The notes under the pieces are model-generated. The model ran no database searches, was not told the DNA's origin, and saw nothing but the letters and a program-made list of their open reading frames with translations. A DNA stretch of 64,000 bases from Nonomuraea spiralis (GTDB lineage Bacteria > Actinomycetota > Actinomycetes > Streptosporangiales > Streptosporangiaceae): assembly GCF_014648435.1 (NCBI RefSeq), contig NZ_BMRC01000003.1:62001-126000 (forward strand), given 5' to 3'. The position numbers were made by a program, and so were the translations under genes. Below are positions 52,089-61,072 of this stretch, one piece after another (position 1 is the first letter of the stretch; each line of letters opens with the position of its first letter).

Positions 52089-53687
52089 ATGATCGCGCAG
52101 ACGCTGGCGGCCCTGCTCCTCGACCGGGCGCAGGACGACCGACCTGGGCTGATGTTCGAGGGCGCGGTGTGGTCGTGGCGCGAGCACGTCGCCCGCTGCC
52201 GGGCCGCCGGGGCCTGGCTGAGCGGGCGCGGGACCGGCCTGCACGTGGGCGTGCTGGGGGAGAACGTCCCGGAGATGCTGTTCCTGCTCGGCGGGGCGGC
52301 GCTCGGCGGGCACGTGCTGGTCGCGCTGAACCCGACCCGTTCGATCGACGAGCTGATCCGCGACGCCCGCGCCACCGACGTGGACCTCCTGCTCTGGGAC
52401 GCCCCCTTCGCGGACGTCGCCCGTCCGGTCGCCGAGGCGCTGGGCCTGGAGAGCATGGCGCTGTCCACGGTGCCGGCCGACGGCGAGGGGCGGCCGGCAC
52501 CGTCCGCTCCCGGCGACCTGGTGATGCTGATCTTCACCTCGGGCACCTCCGGCCGGCCCCGGGCCGTACGGATCACGCAGCGCAAGCTCGCCCTGCCGGG
52601 GCTGAGCCTGGCGGCGCTGCTCACGCCCGAGGACGTCGTCTACTGCTCGATGCCGCTGTTCCACTCCGGAGCCCTGATGGCCGCCTACGCCCCGGCCGTG
52701 GCCTCAGGGGCGGCGCTGGCCGTACGCAGGCGGTTCTCGGCCTCGGGCCTGCTGCCGGACGTACGGCGGCACGGCTGCACGTACCTGCACTACGTCGGCA
52801 AGGCGCTCTCCTACGTCCTGGCCACCCCCGAACGCCCGGACGACGCCGACAACCCCCTGCGGATCGCTTTCGGCAACGAGGGCAGCGCGGTCGCGACCAG
52901 GCGGTTCGGCGAGCGGTTCGGCTGCCGGGTGATCGACGCCTTCGGCTCCACCGAGACGGCCATCTCCTTCACCCCCGACCCCGGCGGCCCGCCCGGCAGC
53001 CTCGGCCGGCTGGGCGAAGGCGTACGGATCCTCGACCCTCTGACCGGGCACGCCTGCCCGCCCGCGCGCATCGAGGACGGCCGCCTGCTCAACCCGGACG
53101 AGGCCGTCGGCGAGCTGGTCAACACCTCCGGCCCCGGCCTGTTCGAGGGCTATTACAACGACCCGGACGCCGACGCCGAACGGATCAGGGACGGCGCGTT
53201 CTGGTCCGGCGACCTGGCCTACGCCGACCCCGGCGGCCACGTCTTCTTCGCCGGACGCGGCACCGAACGCCTGCGCGTGGACGGCGAGAACCTGGCCGTG
53301 GCCCCCGTTGAGGCAGCCCTGCGGGAGTTCGGAGGCGTGGTCGAGGCGGCGGTCTACCCGGTGCCGGACGCGGCGGCCGGTGACCAGGTCATGGCGGCGC
53401 TGATCATGGAGGGGGCGTTCGACGCCGAGGCGTTCACGGCGTTCCTGGCCGGGCGCACCGACCTGGGGATCAAGTCGTTACCCCGCTATATCCGGATTTC
53501 TCGGGAATTTCCGCTTACTCCCTCGCACAAGGTCATCAAGCGCATCCTGGTCAAGGAGGCGTGGCGGACCGGCGACCCCGTCTGGTGGCGTTCCCCGACC
53601 GGGTTTCGCCCCCTGACCGGCGTGGACGTCAAGGCGATCGAGGAGGAGTTCGTTCGGCACGGCAGGCACCACCTCTTGGAGAGCTGA
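52089..53687 (+). CDS. fadD17: Steroid side-chain acyl-CoA ligase, FadD17-like
   Basis: A 532-residue class I adenylate-forming enzyme. The P-loop motif is MLIFTSGTSGRPRA (~150), followed by CSMPLFHSGALM, a DAFGSTET motif, SGDLAYADPGG and a C-terminal HKVIKRIL lysine. RRFSASGLLPDVRRHGCTY and KALSYVLATPERPDDADNPL closely resemble mycobacterial FadD17, which activates sterol side-chain carboxylates. GGAGG precedes the ATG. First gene of a six-gene operon (ligase, ChsE1, ChsE2, ChsH2, ChsH1, Ltp2) linked by 1-4-bp overlaps. In mycobacteria fadD17 lies in another part of the cholesterol cluster, so this linkage is a rearrangement. Confidence 0.9.
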   Translation: MIAQTLAALLLDRAQDDRPGLMFEGAVWSWREHVARCRAAGAWLSGRGTGLHVGVLGENVPEMLFLLGGAALGGHVLVALNPTRSIDELIRDARATDVDLLLWDAPFADVARPVAEALGLESMALSTVPADGEGRPAPSAPGDLVMLIFTSGTSGRPRAVRITQRKLALPGLSLAALLTPEDVVYCSMPLFHSGALMAAYAPAVASGAALAVRRRFSASGLLPDVRRHGCTYLHYVGKALSYVLATPERPDDADNPLRIAFGNEGSAVATRRFGERFGCRVIDAFGSTETAISFTPDPGGPPGSLGRLGEGVRILDPLTGHACPPARIEDGRLLNPDEAVGELVNTSGPGLFEGYYNDPDADAERIRDGAFWSGDLAYADPGGHVFFAGRGTERLRVDGENLAVAPVEAALREFGGVVEAAVYPVPDAAAGDQVMAALIMEGAFDAEAFTAFLAGRTDLGIKSLPRYIRISREFPLTPSHKVIKRILVKEAWRTGDPVWWRSPTGFRPLTGVDVKAIEEEFVRHGRHHLLES

Positions 53688-54676
53688 TGGATTTCAATCT
53701 GGACGAAACCCAGCAGGACCTGAAGAAACTGACCGCCGAGGTTCTGACCAGGGAGGAGGCGGGCGCCGGTGGAGCGGCCGACGCCGGGTTGTGGCAGGCC
53801 GGGCTCATGGGCGTGTGCGTGCCGGAGGAGGCGGGCGGCGCCGGGCTGGGGCCCGTCGAGATGGCCGTGGTGCTGCGCGAGACCGGGGCGCGGGCGGCGG
53901 CCGTACCGGCGCTGCCGGTGCTGGTGAGCACGCTGGCCCTCGCCCGCCACGGCAACCCCGGCCAGTGGCGGCGCGTCACGCGGGCCACCCTCGCGCGCCG
54001 CGAGCCAGGCCGGGCCCCCGCCGATCCGCCGGCGACGGCCGCCCGGCCCGACGGGGACGGCTGGTCGCTGACGGGACGCAAGGTCTCGGTGCCGTACCCG
54101 GCCGACGATGTGCTGGTCACGGCGGACGAGGGGCTGTTCCTGGTGTCGTCGCCGCCCGTGAGCCACGAGTTCACCTCGACCGGCGAGCCGGCCGGCACGA
54201 TCGTCCTGGACGGCACGCCGGCCGAGCGGGTGGGCGGGCCGGAGGCCGCCGCCGACGCCGGGCTGATCTTCACCGTGGCCGTCGCCGCGCAGGCGAGCGG
54301 CGTCCTGGCCGGGGCGCTCGACCTCACCACCTCCTACATCAGGACGAGACGGCAATTCGGCCGCGCGCTGGCCGAGTTCCAGGCCGTGACCATGCAGATC
54401 GCCGACGTCTACATCGCGGGCCGGGCTCTCGACGTGGCCATGTGGTCGGCGGCGTGGCGGCTGGCCGAGGGACTGCCCGCCGACGAGGACGTGGCGCTGG
54501 CCGCGTTCCACGTGTGCGAGGCCGTCAAGGCCCTCTACACCTGCCAGCATCTGCACGGCGGCCTCGGCCTCGACGTCACCTACCCGCTGCACCGCTACTT
54601 CGCGCAGGCCAAGCACCTGTCCCACCTGCTCGGCGGCGCCGACGCCCAGCTCGACCTGATCGGAGCCCTCGCCTGA
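53687..54676 (+). CDS. chsE1: Acyl-CoA dehydrogenase, ChsE1 (FadE28)-like subunit
   Basis: A 329-residue short acyl-CoA dehydrogenase. It starts DFNLDETQQDLKKLTAEVL and has the flavin-site TRRQFGRALAEFQAV and a C-terminal HLHGGLGLDVTYPLHRYF. It is about 55 residues shorter than the next gene's product and lacks an obvious catalytic Glu in the usual place, as in FadE28, the non-catalytic partner in the alpha2beta2 ChsE1-ChsE2 enzyme that dehydrogenates the three-carbon side chain of sterol-CoA. It overlaps both neighbours by one base. Confidence 0.88.
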   Translation: MDFNLDETQQDLKKLTAEVLTREEAGAGGAADAGLWQAGLMGVCVPEEAGGAGLGPVEMAVVLRETGARAAAVPALPVLVSTLALARHGNPGQWRRVTRATLARREPGRAPADPPATAARPDGDGWSLTGRKVSVPYPADDVLVTADEGLFLVSSPPVSHEFTSTGEPAGTIVLDGTPAERVGGPEAAADAGLIFTVAVAAQASGVLAGALDLTTSYIRTRRQFGRALAEFQAVTMQIADVYIAGRALDVAMWSAAWRLAEGLPADEDVALAAFHVCEAVKALYTCQHLHGGLGLDVTYPLHRYFAQAKHLSHLLGGADAQLDLIGALA

Positions 54677-55830
54677 TGCTGATCGACCTGACCCGCGAGC
54701 AGCGCGCGCTCCGCGACGAGCTGCGGGCGTACTTCCGCGACTGTCTCACCGCCGAGGACCGCGCCAAGATCGCCGACGACCCGTTCGGCGAGGTGTACAT
54801 GGAGCACTGCCGCCGGCTCGGCCGCGACGGCAAGCTCGGGCTGGGCTGGCCCAAGGAGTACGGCGGAGGCGGCTACGGCCCCTTGGAGCAGCAGATCTTC
54901 GCCAACGAGATCGCCCGCGCGGGTGTGCCGTACCCGATCATCACCGTGCAGACGGTGGGCCCGACGCTCATGCAGTACGGCACCCAGGAGCAGAAGGAGC
55001 TGTTCCTGCCGCGCATCCTGGCCGGGGAGTGCCACTTCGCGATCGGCTACAGCGAGCCCGAGGCCGGCACCGACCTGGCCTCCCTGCGCACCACGGCGGT
55101 GCTCGACGGCGACCACTACGTCGTCAACGGCCAGAAGATCTTCACCAGCGGCGCGCACTACGCCCAGTACATCTGGCTGGCGGCCCGGACGAACCCCGAG
55201 GCCAAGAAGCACAAGGGCATCACCATGATGATCGCCTCCACCGACGACCCCGGCTACTCCTGGACCCCGATCGTCACCATGGACGGCCGCCACCACACGA
55301 ACTCCACCTACTACTCCGACGTGCGCGTGCCGGTGAACATGGTCGTCGGCGAGGTCGATCGCGGCTGGGACCTGATCGTCAACCAGCTCAACCACGAACG
55401 GGTCACCCTCGGCCCCGCCGGGAACCTCGGCCAGACCTACGACCGCTTCCTCGCCTGGGCCAGGCATACCGGGCTGACGGACAACCCGGACGTCCGGCGG
55501 GCGCTCGCCCGCGTGCGGGCGGCCTTCCGTACGAACGAGCTGCTCAACTGGCAGGTGGCGGCGAACATGGACCTCGGCTGGCTGGGCGCGCCCGACGCCT
55601 CGGCCACCAAGATCTACGGCTCCGAGCGCATGCAGGAGATCGGCCGGGTCGTCTGCGACATCCTGGCCAGGTACGGCGACCCGGCCGACCCGGAGACGGC
55701 CGAGCTGGCCGAGCGCATGGACCACGGCGTCAAGGGGGCGGTGGTGCTCACGTTCGGCGGCGGGGTCAACGAGGTGCAGCGGGAGCTGATCGCGATGCTC
55801 GGCCTGAGCCTGCCGAGGCCGCCGCGATGA
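54676..55830 (+). CDS. chsE2: Acyl-CoA dehydrogenase, ChsE2 (FadE29)-like subunit
   Basis: A 384-residue acyl-CoA dehydrogenase. Motifs include LGLGWPKEYGGGGYGPLEQ, AIGYSEPEAGTDLASLRTTA (FAD contact), NGQKIFTSGAHYA and NHERVTLGPAGN, whose Glu is a candidate catalytic base. The size and order match FadE29, the catalytic subunit of the sterol-CoA dehydrogenase ChsE1-ChsE2. It introduces the double bond that ChsH1-ChsH2 hydrates. Its stop overlaps the ChsH2 start by 4 bp. Confidence 0.9.
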   Translation: MLIDLTREQRALRDELRAYFRDCLTAEDRAKIADDPFGEVYMEHCRRLGRDGKLGLGWPKEYGGGGYGPLEQQIFANEIARAGVPYPIITVQTVGPTLMQYGTQEQKELFLPRILAGECHFAIGYSEPEAGTDLASLRTTAVLDGDHYVVNGQKIFTSGAHYAQYIWLAARTNPEAKKHKGITMMIASTDDPGYSWTPIVTMDGRHHTNSTYYSDVRVPVNMVVGEVDRGWDLIVNQLNHERVTLGPAGNLGQTYDRFLAWARHTGLTDNPDVRRALARVRAAFRTNELLNWQVAANMDLGWLGAPDASATKIYGSERMQEIGRVVCDILARYGDPADPETAELAERMDHGVKGAVVLTFGGGVNEVQRELIAMLGLSLPRPPR

Positions 55831-56759
55831 CCGACGCCGCGATGACCGACGCCACGATGACCGACGAGGAGCTGCACGAGCTGGCCGCCAAGCAGGTGGC
55901 CATGGGCGAGCTGCGCGGCACCCCGGCCGCCGACCCGGTGAACGCCCCCATGATCCGGCACTGGCTGGCGGCCATGGGCGACGCCAACCCGCGCTACCTC
56001 GACGAGGGTGTCGCGCCGCCCGCGATGGCCCAGGTGTGGACCATGCAGGGCCCGGGGGAGCGGGGGAAGGACCGCTCGCCGGTGGACGATCTGATGGCCG
56101 CGCTCGACGCCGGCGGCTACACCGGGGTCGTGGCCACCAACTGCGAGCAGACCTACCACCGGTACGTCAGGATCGGCGAGCTGCTGACCCCCGCCACCCG
56201 CTTCACCTCACTCGCCGGGCCGAAACGCACCGCCCTGGGCGACGGCTTCTTCGCCACCTGGAACGTCACCTGGTACGGCGACGACGACCGGCCGGTCGCC
56301 GAGATGCTCTTCCGGGTGCTGAAGTTCCGGCCGAAGGCGCCCGCCGCCCGCGCGCGGGAGCCGTACCCGCTGCGGCCGGCCGTCAACAGGGACACCGCGT
56401 TCTTCTGGGAGGGCGTGCGCGACGGCGAACTGCGCGTCCAGAGTTGCGCGGACTGCGGTGAGTTGCGCCACCCGCCCGGACCGATGTGCCCGAACTGCCG
56501 CTCGGCCAACCGCTCCCACGTCGTCGTGAGCGGTCGCGGCACCCTCTACAGCTACGTCGTCCACCACCACCCGCCGGTGCCGGGGCGGGAGGTCCCGTTC
56601 GTGGTGGGCGTGGTGGAACTGCCGGAAGGAGTACGGATCGTGGGCAATGTCATCGACTGCCCGGTCGAGAGGGTGGAGGTCGGGATGCCGCTGCGCGTGA
56701 CGTACCGGCCGATGGACGACGAGCTCGTCCTGCCGATGTGGACGCCGGAGGAGCCGTGA
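55827..56759 (+). CDS. chsH2: ChsH2-like fusion: MaoC-like hydratase plus DUF35 (zinc ribbon/OB-fold)
   Basis: A 310-residue two-domain protein. The N-terminal half (~35-170) is a MaoC-like hot-dog fold (MIRHWLAAMGDANPRYLD, CEQTYHRYVRIGE). The C-terminal half has a zinc ribbon with CADCGELRHPPGPMCPNC (~214-231) and an OB-fold (SGRGTLYSYVVHHHPP). This is the ChsH2 architecture: hydration of the 17-side-chain enoyl-CoA with ChsH1, and DUF35-mediated docking of the aldolase Ltp2. The first 13 residues are encoded by a near-perfect triple repeat (MTDAAMTDATMTD), offering three possible start codons at 55827, 55842 and 55857. Confidence 0.9.
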   Translation: MTDAAMTDATMTDEELHELAAKQVAMGELRGTPAADPVNAPMIRHWLAAMGDANPRYLDEGVAPPAMAQVWTMQGPGERGKDRSPVDDLMAALDAGGYTGVVATNCEQTYHRYVRIGELLTPATRFTSLAGPKRTALGDGFFATWNVTWYGDDDRPVAEMLFRVLKFRPKAPAARAREPYPLRPAVNRDTAFFWEGVRDGELRVQSCADCGELRHPPGPMCPNCRSANRSHVVVSGRGTLYSYVVHHHPPVPGREVPFVVGVVELPEGVRIVGNVIDCPVERVEVGMPLRVTYRPMDDELVLPMWTPEEP

Positions 56760-57151
56760 CGCCCGCCACCGGGACGGCCCTGCCCGAGCTGGCCGTCGAC
56801 CTGACACCCACGACCGTGATCTCCACGGCCCTGGCCACCAGGGACTTCACCCCCGTGCACCACGACACCGCCAAGGCCCGCGCCCAGGGCTCGAAGGACA
56901 TCTTCCTGAACATCCTCACCACCATGGGCCTGGTGCAACGCTACGTCACCGACTGGACGGGCCCGGAGGCGGTCATCACGAGCATCAACGTCAGGCTGGG
57001 CGTCCCGGCGTACGCGGGGGACCGGCTGAGCTTCAGCGGCGTGATCGTCGCGCGCGACGGCGACCGGTACACCGCCGAGGTGCGCGGCCGGGTGAGCCTG
57101 GGCGACCACGCGACCGGCACCGTCACCTTCGTCCTGCCCGGGAGCGCGTGA
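56756..57151 (+). CDS. chsH1: ChsH1-like MaoC-domain hydratase subunit
   Basis: A 131-residue single hot-dog domain protein. The hydratase motif is FTPVHHDTAKARAQG (~31-45), with the Asp and His of R-specific enoyl-CoA hydratases, followed by IFLNILTTMGLVQRYVTDW. It pairs with the N-terminal domain of ChsH2 to hydrate the sterol 17-propenoyl-CoA. GTG 56756 overlaps the ChsH2 stop by 4 bp, and its own stop overlaps the Ltp2 start. Confidence 0.88.
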   Translation: MTPATGTALPELAVDLTPTTVISTALATRDFTPVHHDTAKARAQGSKDIFLNILTTMGLVQRYVTDWTGPEAVITSINVRLGVPAYAGDRLSFSGVIVARDGDRYTAEVRGRVSLGDHATGTVTFVLPGSA

Positions 57152-58317
57152 TGCTGAGCGGGCGGGCCGCGGTCGCGGGCATCGGCGCCACCGAGTTCAG
57201 CAAGGACTCGGGCCGGTCGGAGCTGCGGCTGGCGGCCGAGGCCGTGCTCGCCGCACTGGACGACGCCGGGGTGCCGCCGGCCGACGTGGACGGCATGGTG
57301 ACCTACACCCAGGACTCCAACCAGGAGATCGCCGTCGCCCGGGAGACCGGGATCGGCGACCTCACCTTCTTCTCCCGCGTCGAGTACGGCGGCGGCGCGG
57401 CCTGCGGCACGGTCGCGCACGCGGCGATGGCCGTGGCCACCGGCATGGCGAGGACGGTGGTCTGCTACCGGGCCTTCAACGAGCGCTCGGGCCGCCGGTT
57501 CGGCCAGCCGAACGCCCGGCTGACCGGCGAGCCGACCTCGCAGGGCCTGGAGATGAGCTGGCACGTGCCGTACGGGCTGATGACCCCGGCCGCCTGGGTC
57601 GCCATGTTCGCGCGGCGGTACATGCACGAGTTCGGGGCGACGTCGGAGGACTTCGGCCGGGTGGCGGTGGCCATGCGCCGGCACGCCGCCACGAACCCGG
57701 CCGCCTGGTTCCACGGTCGGCCGATCACCCTGGCCGAGCACCAGGCGTCCCGGTGGATCGTGGAGCCGCTGCACCTGCTCGACTGCTGCCAGGAGAGCGA
57801 CGGCGCGGTGGCCCTGGTGGTGACGTCCGCCGAACGCGCCCACGACCTGCGCAGGTCGCCCGCGCTGATCACGGCGGCCGCGCAGGGCTCGGGCGCGGGC
57901 CAGCTCATGATGACGAGCTACTACCGCGACGACATGAGCGGCCTTCCCGAGATGTCCGTCGTCGGGCGGCAACTGTGGGGCATGTCGGGGTTGTCCCCGC
58001 GCGACATCCAGACGGCCATTCTGTACGACCACTTCACCCCGTTCGTCCTGGCCCAGCTTGAGGAGCTGGGCTTCTGCGGGCGCGGCGAGGCCCCGGACTA
58101 CCTGCGGGACGGCGGCATCGAGCTGGACGGCCGCCTGCCGGTCAACCCGCACGGCGGGCAACTGGGCGAGGCGTACATCCACGGCATGAACGGCATCGCC
58201 GAGGCGGTCAGGCAGATCCGGGGCACGGCCGCCAACCAGGTGTCCGGCGTACGGAACGTCCTGGTCACGGCGGGGACCGGCGTGCCGACGAGCGGGCTGA
58301 TCCTGTCGGCTGCATGA
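57151..58317 (+). CDS. ltp2: Lipid-transfer protein / steroid retro-aldolase Ltp2-like
   Basis: A 388-residue thiolase-fold protein lacking the normal thiolase Cys/His pair. The sequence (VAGIGATEFSKDSGRSELRLA, GIGDLTFFSRVEYGGGAACG, HPHGGQ-type NPHGGQLGEAYIHG) follows Ltp2, which cleaves the hydrated side chain to yield a C17 ketosteroid and propionyl-CoA. A crystal structure of this enzyme with the ChsH2 DUF35 domain is known from Thermomonospora curvata, an actinomycete of the same order. ATG 57151 has GGGAG 6 bp upstream. Last gene of the operon. Confidence 0.9.
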   Translation: MLSGRAAVAGIGATEFSKDSGRSELRLAAEAVLAALDDAGVPPADVDGMVTYTQDSNQEIAVARETGIGDLTFFSRVEYGGGAACGTVAHAAMAVATGMARTVVCYRAFNERSGRRFGQPNARLTGEPTSQGLEMSWHVPYGLMTPAAWVAMFARRYMHEFGATSEDFGRVAVAMRRHAATNPAAWFHGRPITLAEHQASRWIVEPLHLLDCCQESDGAVALVVTSAERAHDLRRSPALITAAAQGSGAGQLMMTSYYRDDMSGLPEMSVVGRQLWGMSGLSPRDIQTAILYDHFTPFVLAQLEELGFCGRGEAPDYLRDGGIELDGRLPVNPHGGQLGEAYIHGMNGIAEAVRQIRGTAANQVSGVRNVLVTAGTGVPTSGLILSAA

Positions 58318-58358
58318 CTATCGGTTCATTTTTGGCCACATAGGGTAATCGTGCCTGT

Positions 58359-59084
58359 ATGAGTGGATTTTGCGGGATTCTGGCCCAGCCGGAGTTGAAG
58401 ATCGACTGGACCAGGATGCCCACGTACAACACGATCATGGCGGTCGCCGCCGGCGTCGGGTTGCTGCTCGTGGTCGCCTTCGGCCGCCGGCTGCTCCGCG
58501 GCGACCCGATGGAGCACGTGGACGGGTGGGCGCTGGCGTTCGGCGCGGTCGGGGCCATCCTCGCGGTGACCGGGCTGCACATGACGCTCACCTGGCCGCT
58601 GGCGGGGCAGGGCTTCCCGTTCGACAACATCATCTTCGGCGAGCCCTCGCTGGCGTTCGGCGTGTTGCTGCTGGCAGCCGCGCTCTACCTGTGGAAACGC
58701 TGGGGGCTGGTCACCGTGGCGCCCGACCGGCGCAAGGTCGTGGCGCGTACGGCCGGGCCGATCTCGCTGTTCGTTTTCGGCATGGGGCTGGCCTGCTTCG
58801 GGATCGCGGCGGCGGGGTGGACGTACACGCTGTTCGCCGCGCCGCCGCAGGAGCCCATCTCGGGGGCCTTCGCCGGCATGCCGCTGCTGGAGGCCACCTT
58901 CATCTCCGGCCTGTACGTGCTGGTCGGGGTGGGGGCGGTGCTGTTCCCGTTCGTGTTGCGGGCCAGGGGCGGCCCGGTCGCGACCGTCACCGGCGTGTGC
59001 TGGGGGATCGCCGGGGTGGCGTTCCTGCTGTTCGGCGCGTTGAACTACTTCACGCACATCGGCCTGATCGTGAACACCATGTAG
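58359..59084 (+). CDS. DUF981 family membrane protein
   Basis: A 241-residue integral membrane protein with about six hydrophobic segments. The DUF981 start (KIDWTRMPTYNTIMAVAAG) and FGEPSLAFGVLLLAAALYLWK are typical. The exact start is unclear: ATG 58359 has no good ribosome site, and the family-conserved part begins near 58395. Function unknown. It lies 41 bp after ltp2 but has its own AT-rich upstream segment, so it is probably not part of the sterol operon. It is convergent with the sigma-like gene (3 bp between stops). Confidence 0.8.
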   Translation: MSGFCGILAQPELKIDWTRMPTYNTIMAVAAGVGLLLVVAFGRRLLRGDPMEHVDGWALAFGAVGAILAVTGLHMTLTWPLAGQGFPFDNIIFGEPSLAFGVLLLAAALYLWKRWGLVTVAPDRRKVVARTAGPISLFVFGMGLACFGIAAAGWTYTLFAAPPQEPISGAFAGMPLLEATFISGLYVLVGVGAVLFPFVLRARGGPVATVTGVCWGIAGVAFLLFGALNYFTHIGLIVNTM

Positions 59085-59087
59085 TGC

Positions 59088-60809
59088 TCACGGGCCCAGG
59101 AACGTCGGCACGGAGAAGAACACGATCATCGCGATGGCCACGCAGATCAGGAAGCCGATCAGCTCCCAGGCCCAGTCGTGGTGCCGCTGCCGGCGCCGCT
59201 TGACCGCCTTCTTCCTGGCCGCGGCCTTCTTGCCCGCCGGCTGCTTGCGGGCGCCCGGCTTGGCGCCTGGCTTGGCGCCCGGTTTGGCGCCTGGCTTGGA
59301 GCCCGGTTTGGCGCCGCCGCGTCCCGGCGAGCGGGCCGGGTCGGCGCGGGGCCCGCGGCGGGACGGGTCCTGGAGGTCGCGGGCCGGGTAACGTTCGCGG
59401 TCGGCCTCGAGCTCGCGGGCGAGCTCCCAGGCGAAGTCCGCGGCACGGCTGCGGCCGGAGGCCAGGTCGGACGGGCCGGCCAGGTCGGACGGGCCGGGGG
59501 TGGCCAGGGCTGAGTCTGACGCGGCCGGTTCGTACGGGGCCGGTTCGGACGAGGGCTCGGGGAGCGGCATGCGGTAGACCGGCTCGGCGGCGGCCCTGGA
59601 CCTGGGGGTGAACAGCGGCGCGGCCTCCTTGCCCGGCTGCTCTCCCGCCAAAGGACGCTGCGGGTTGCGGGCCGGTCCCTTGTCCGCCGGCACGTCCCGG
59701 ATCGCCGGCACGTCCCGGATGGCGGGCATCTCCTGCGTCACCGGCTCGTCGTCCAGCACGTCCGCGGGCACGGGCGCGGCCAGGAAGAAGGGCCGCTCCC
59801 CGGGCGGGGGAACGACGGCGCCCTCCCCGCGAGCGGCCGGCGCCGCAGGCCGGGGCCACGGAGCGGGCGAGGCGGTGAAGTCGCCCGTACTGAACGGCTG
59901 GACGGCGGGAGGCGCAGGCTGGGGGTCAGGCTGGGGCTGGGGCGAGGACTTGGGCAGGAACGGCCGTACGGACGCCGCCCGAGCGGCCGGGTCGCGCAGG
60001 CTCGTCGAGTCCAGCGCCCCCAGCGGGTCCCGCAGCTTGGGCATGGGCGCGGTCGTCGCCTCGTGCACGGACGGCCGCCCCGGGGAGGGCGGCACGAGCA
60101 GGTCGGCCGGGAAGATCCCGGTGCTGGTCGCCGGGTCCGCCTCGGCGAGCGGCTGCGGCCACTCGGGCGGCGCGGGCCAGAGCGGCTTGACGAACAGCGG
60201 CCCGGGCTCGGCCGGCACCGAGCCGGCGAAGTGCACGCGCAGGATCGCGGGCGGCTCCGGCCAGGGCAGGCGTCCGAGGACGTCCCGCAGCGGCGCGACG
60301 GCGAGCGCGCCGTACACGTCGGCGACCGGCTGCGGCACCCGGCCCTCGGCCAGCGCGGCGAGGGCCATGCCCAGGACCTGGCGGAAGCGCTGACCCGCGC
60401 CGACGGCCAGCTCCTCGGCGGTGTCGGGCGCGACGTCGAGCACCCAGGCCAGCTCGGCCATGCTCAGCCCGCACACCGCGCACAACACGAGCACCTCGCG
60501 CTGCTGCGGACGCAGCTCGCGCAGCACCCGCTCGACGAGCGCCGAGGCGGGGTCCACGAGCGGGTCCACGACGGGAGGGGCGTAGACGACGTCCCGGCGG
60601 CGGATCTGGCGGCGGGCGTAGGCGTACAGGGCGGCGCGGGGCGGGACGGCGTCGGGGACGCCGCCGAGCACGGACACCAGCACGTCGGACGCGGTGCCCG
60701 GATCGCCGAGCTGGTCCGCGCAGTACGCGAACAGCCCGGCGGAATGGCGGTCGTAGAGCTCTGCGATCAGTTCTGCTCGGGGGCGCTGACCGGTGAGCGG
60801 CTGGGACAC
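59088..60809 (-). CDS. ECF sigma factor-like protein with a C-terminal transmembrane anchor
   Basis: A 573-residue protein in three parts. Residues ~10-165 are sigma-70-like: region 2 (AELIAELYDRHSAGLFAYCA) and region 4 (LRELRPQQREVLVLCAVCGL, MAELAWVLDVAPDTA). Residues ~190-540 are a Pro/Ala-rich disordered linker including tandem Lys-Pro-Gly-Ala units encoded by a 12-bp repeat (59251-59314) and a basic stretch. Residues ~548-570 are a single transmembrane helix (WELIGFLICVAIAMIVFF), the tail being external. GTG 60809 has GAGGAT upstream. It may be a membrane-tethered sigma factor or a sigma-fold sensor; no anti-sigma gene is adjacent. Confidence 0.8.
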   Translation of the reverse strand: MSQPLTGQRPRAELIAELYDRHSAGLFAYCADQLGDPGTASDVLVSVLGGVPDAVPPRAALYAYARRQIRRRDVVYAPPVVDPLVDPASALVERVLRELRPQQREVLVLCAVCGLSMAELAWVLDVAPDTAEELAVGAGQRFRQVLGMALAALAEGRVPQPVADVYGALAVAPLRDVLGRLPWPEPPAILRVHFAGSVPAEPGPLFVKPLWPAPPEWPQPLAEADPATSTGIFPADLLVPPSPGRPSVHEATTAPMPKLRDPLGALDSTSLRDPAARAASVRPFLPKSSPQPQPDPQPAPPAVQPFSTGDFTASPAPWPRPAAPAARGEGAVVPPPGERPFFLAAPVPADVLDDEPVTQEMPAIRDVPAIRDVPADKGPARNPQRPLAGEQPGKEAAPLFTPRSRAAAEPVYRMPLPEPSSEPAPYEPAASDSALATPGPSDLAGPSDLASGRSRAADFAWELARELEADRERYPARDLQDPSRRGPRADPARSPGRGGAKPGSKPGAKPGAKPGAKPGARKQPAGKKAAARKKAVKRRRQRHHDWAWELIGFLICVAIAMIVFFSVPTFLGP

Positions 60810-61072
60810 GGGGCCGATCCTCTTGCTAAATGTGCGGGCGCTAGGGCGAGGGGTACGCGTCAGGAGATTGTGGAGGTAATCATGCCAACTTTCCCAGGTC
60901 CGGCGCACCACTTGATCGAGAATTTCAGTAAATCTCCCTGGTCAGTGAAACGCTTAAGCGATCCCCGGAGGGGACATGGAGGTGGGGACCGCCGTAGTCT
61001 TGTGGGCCAACGAGATCATGCGGCGGTCGTGGCAGGGGGGCCGCGGCCCTGCCATCGAGCGAGAGGTCACGC

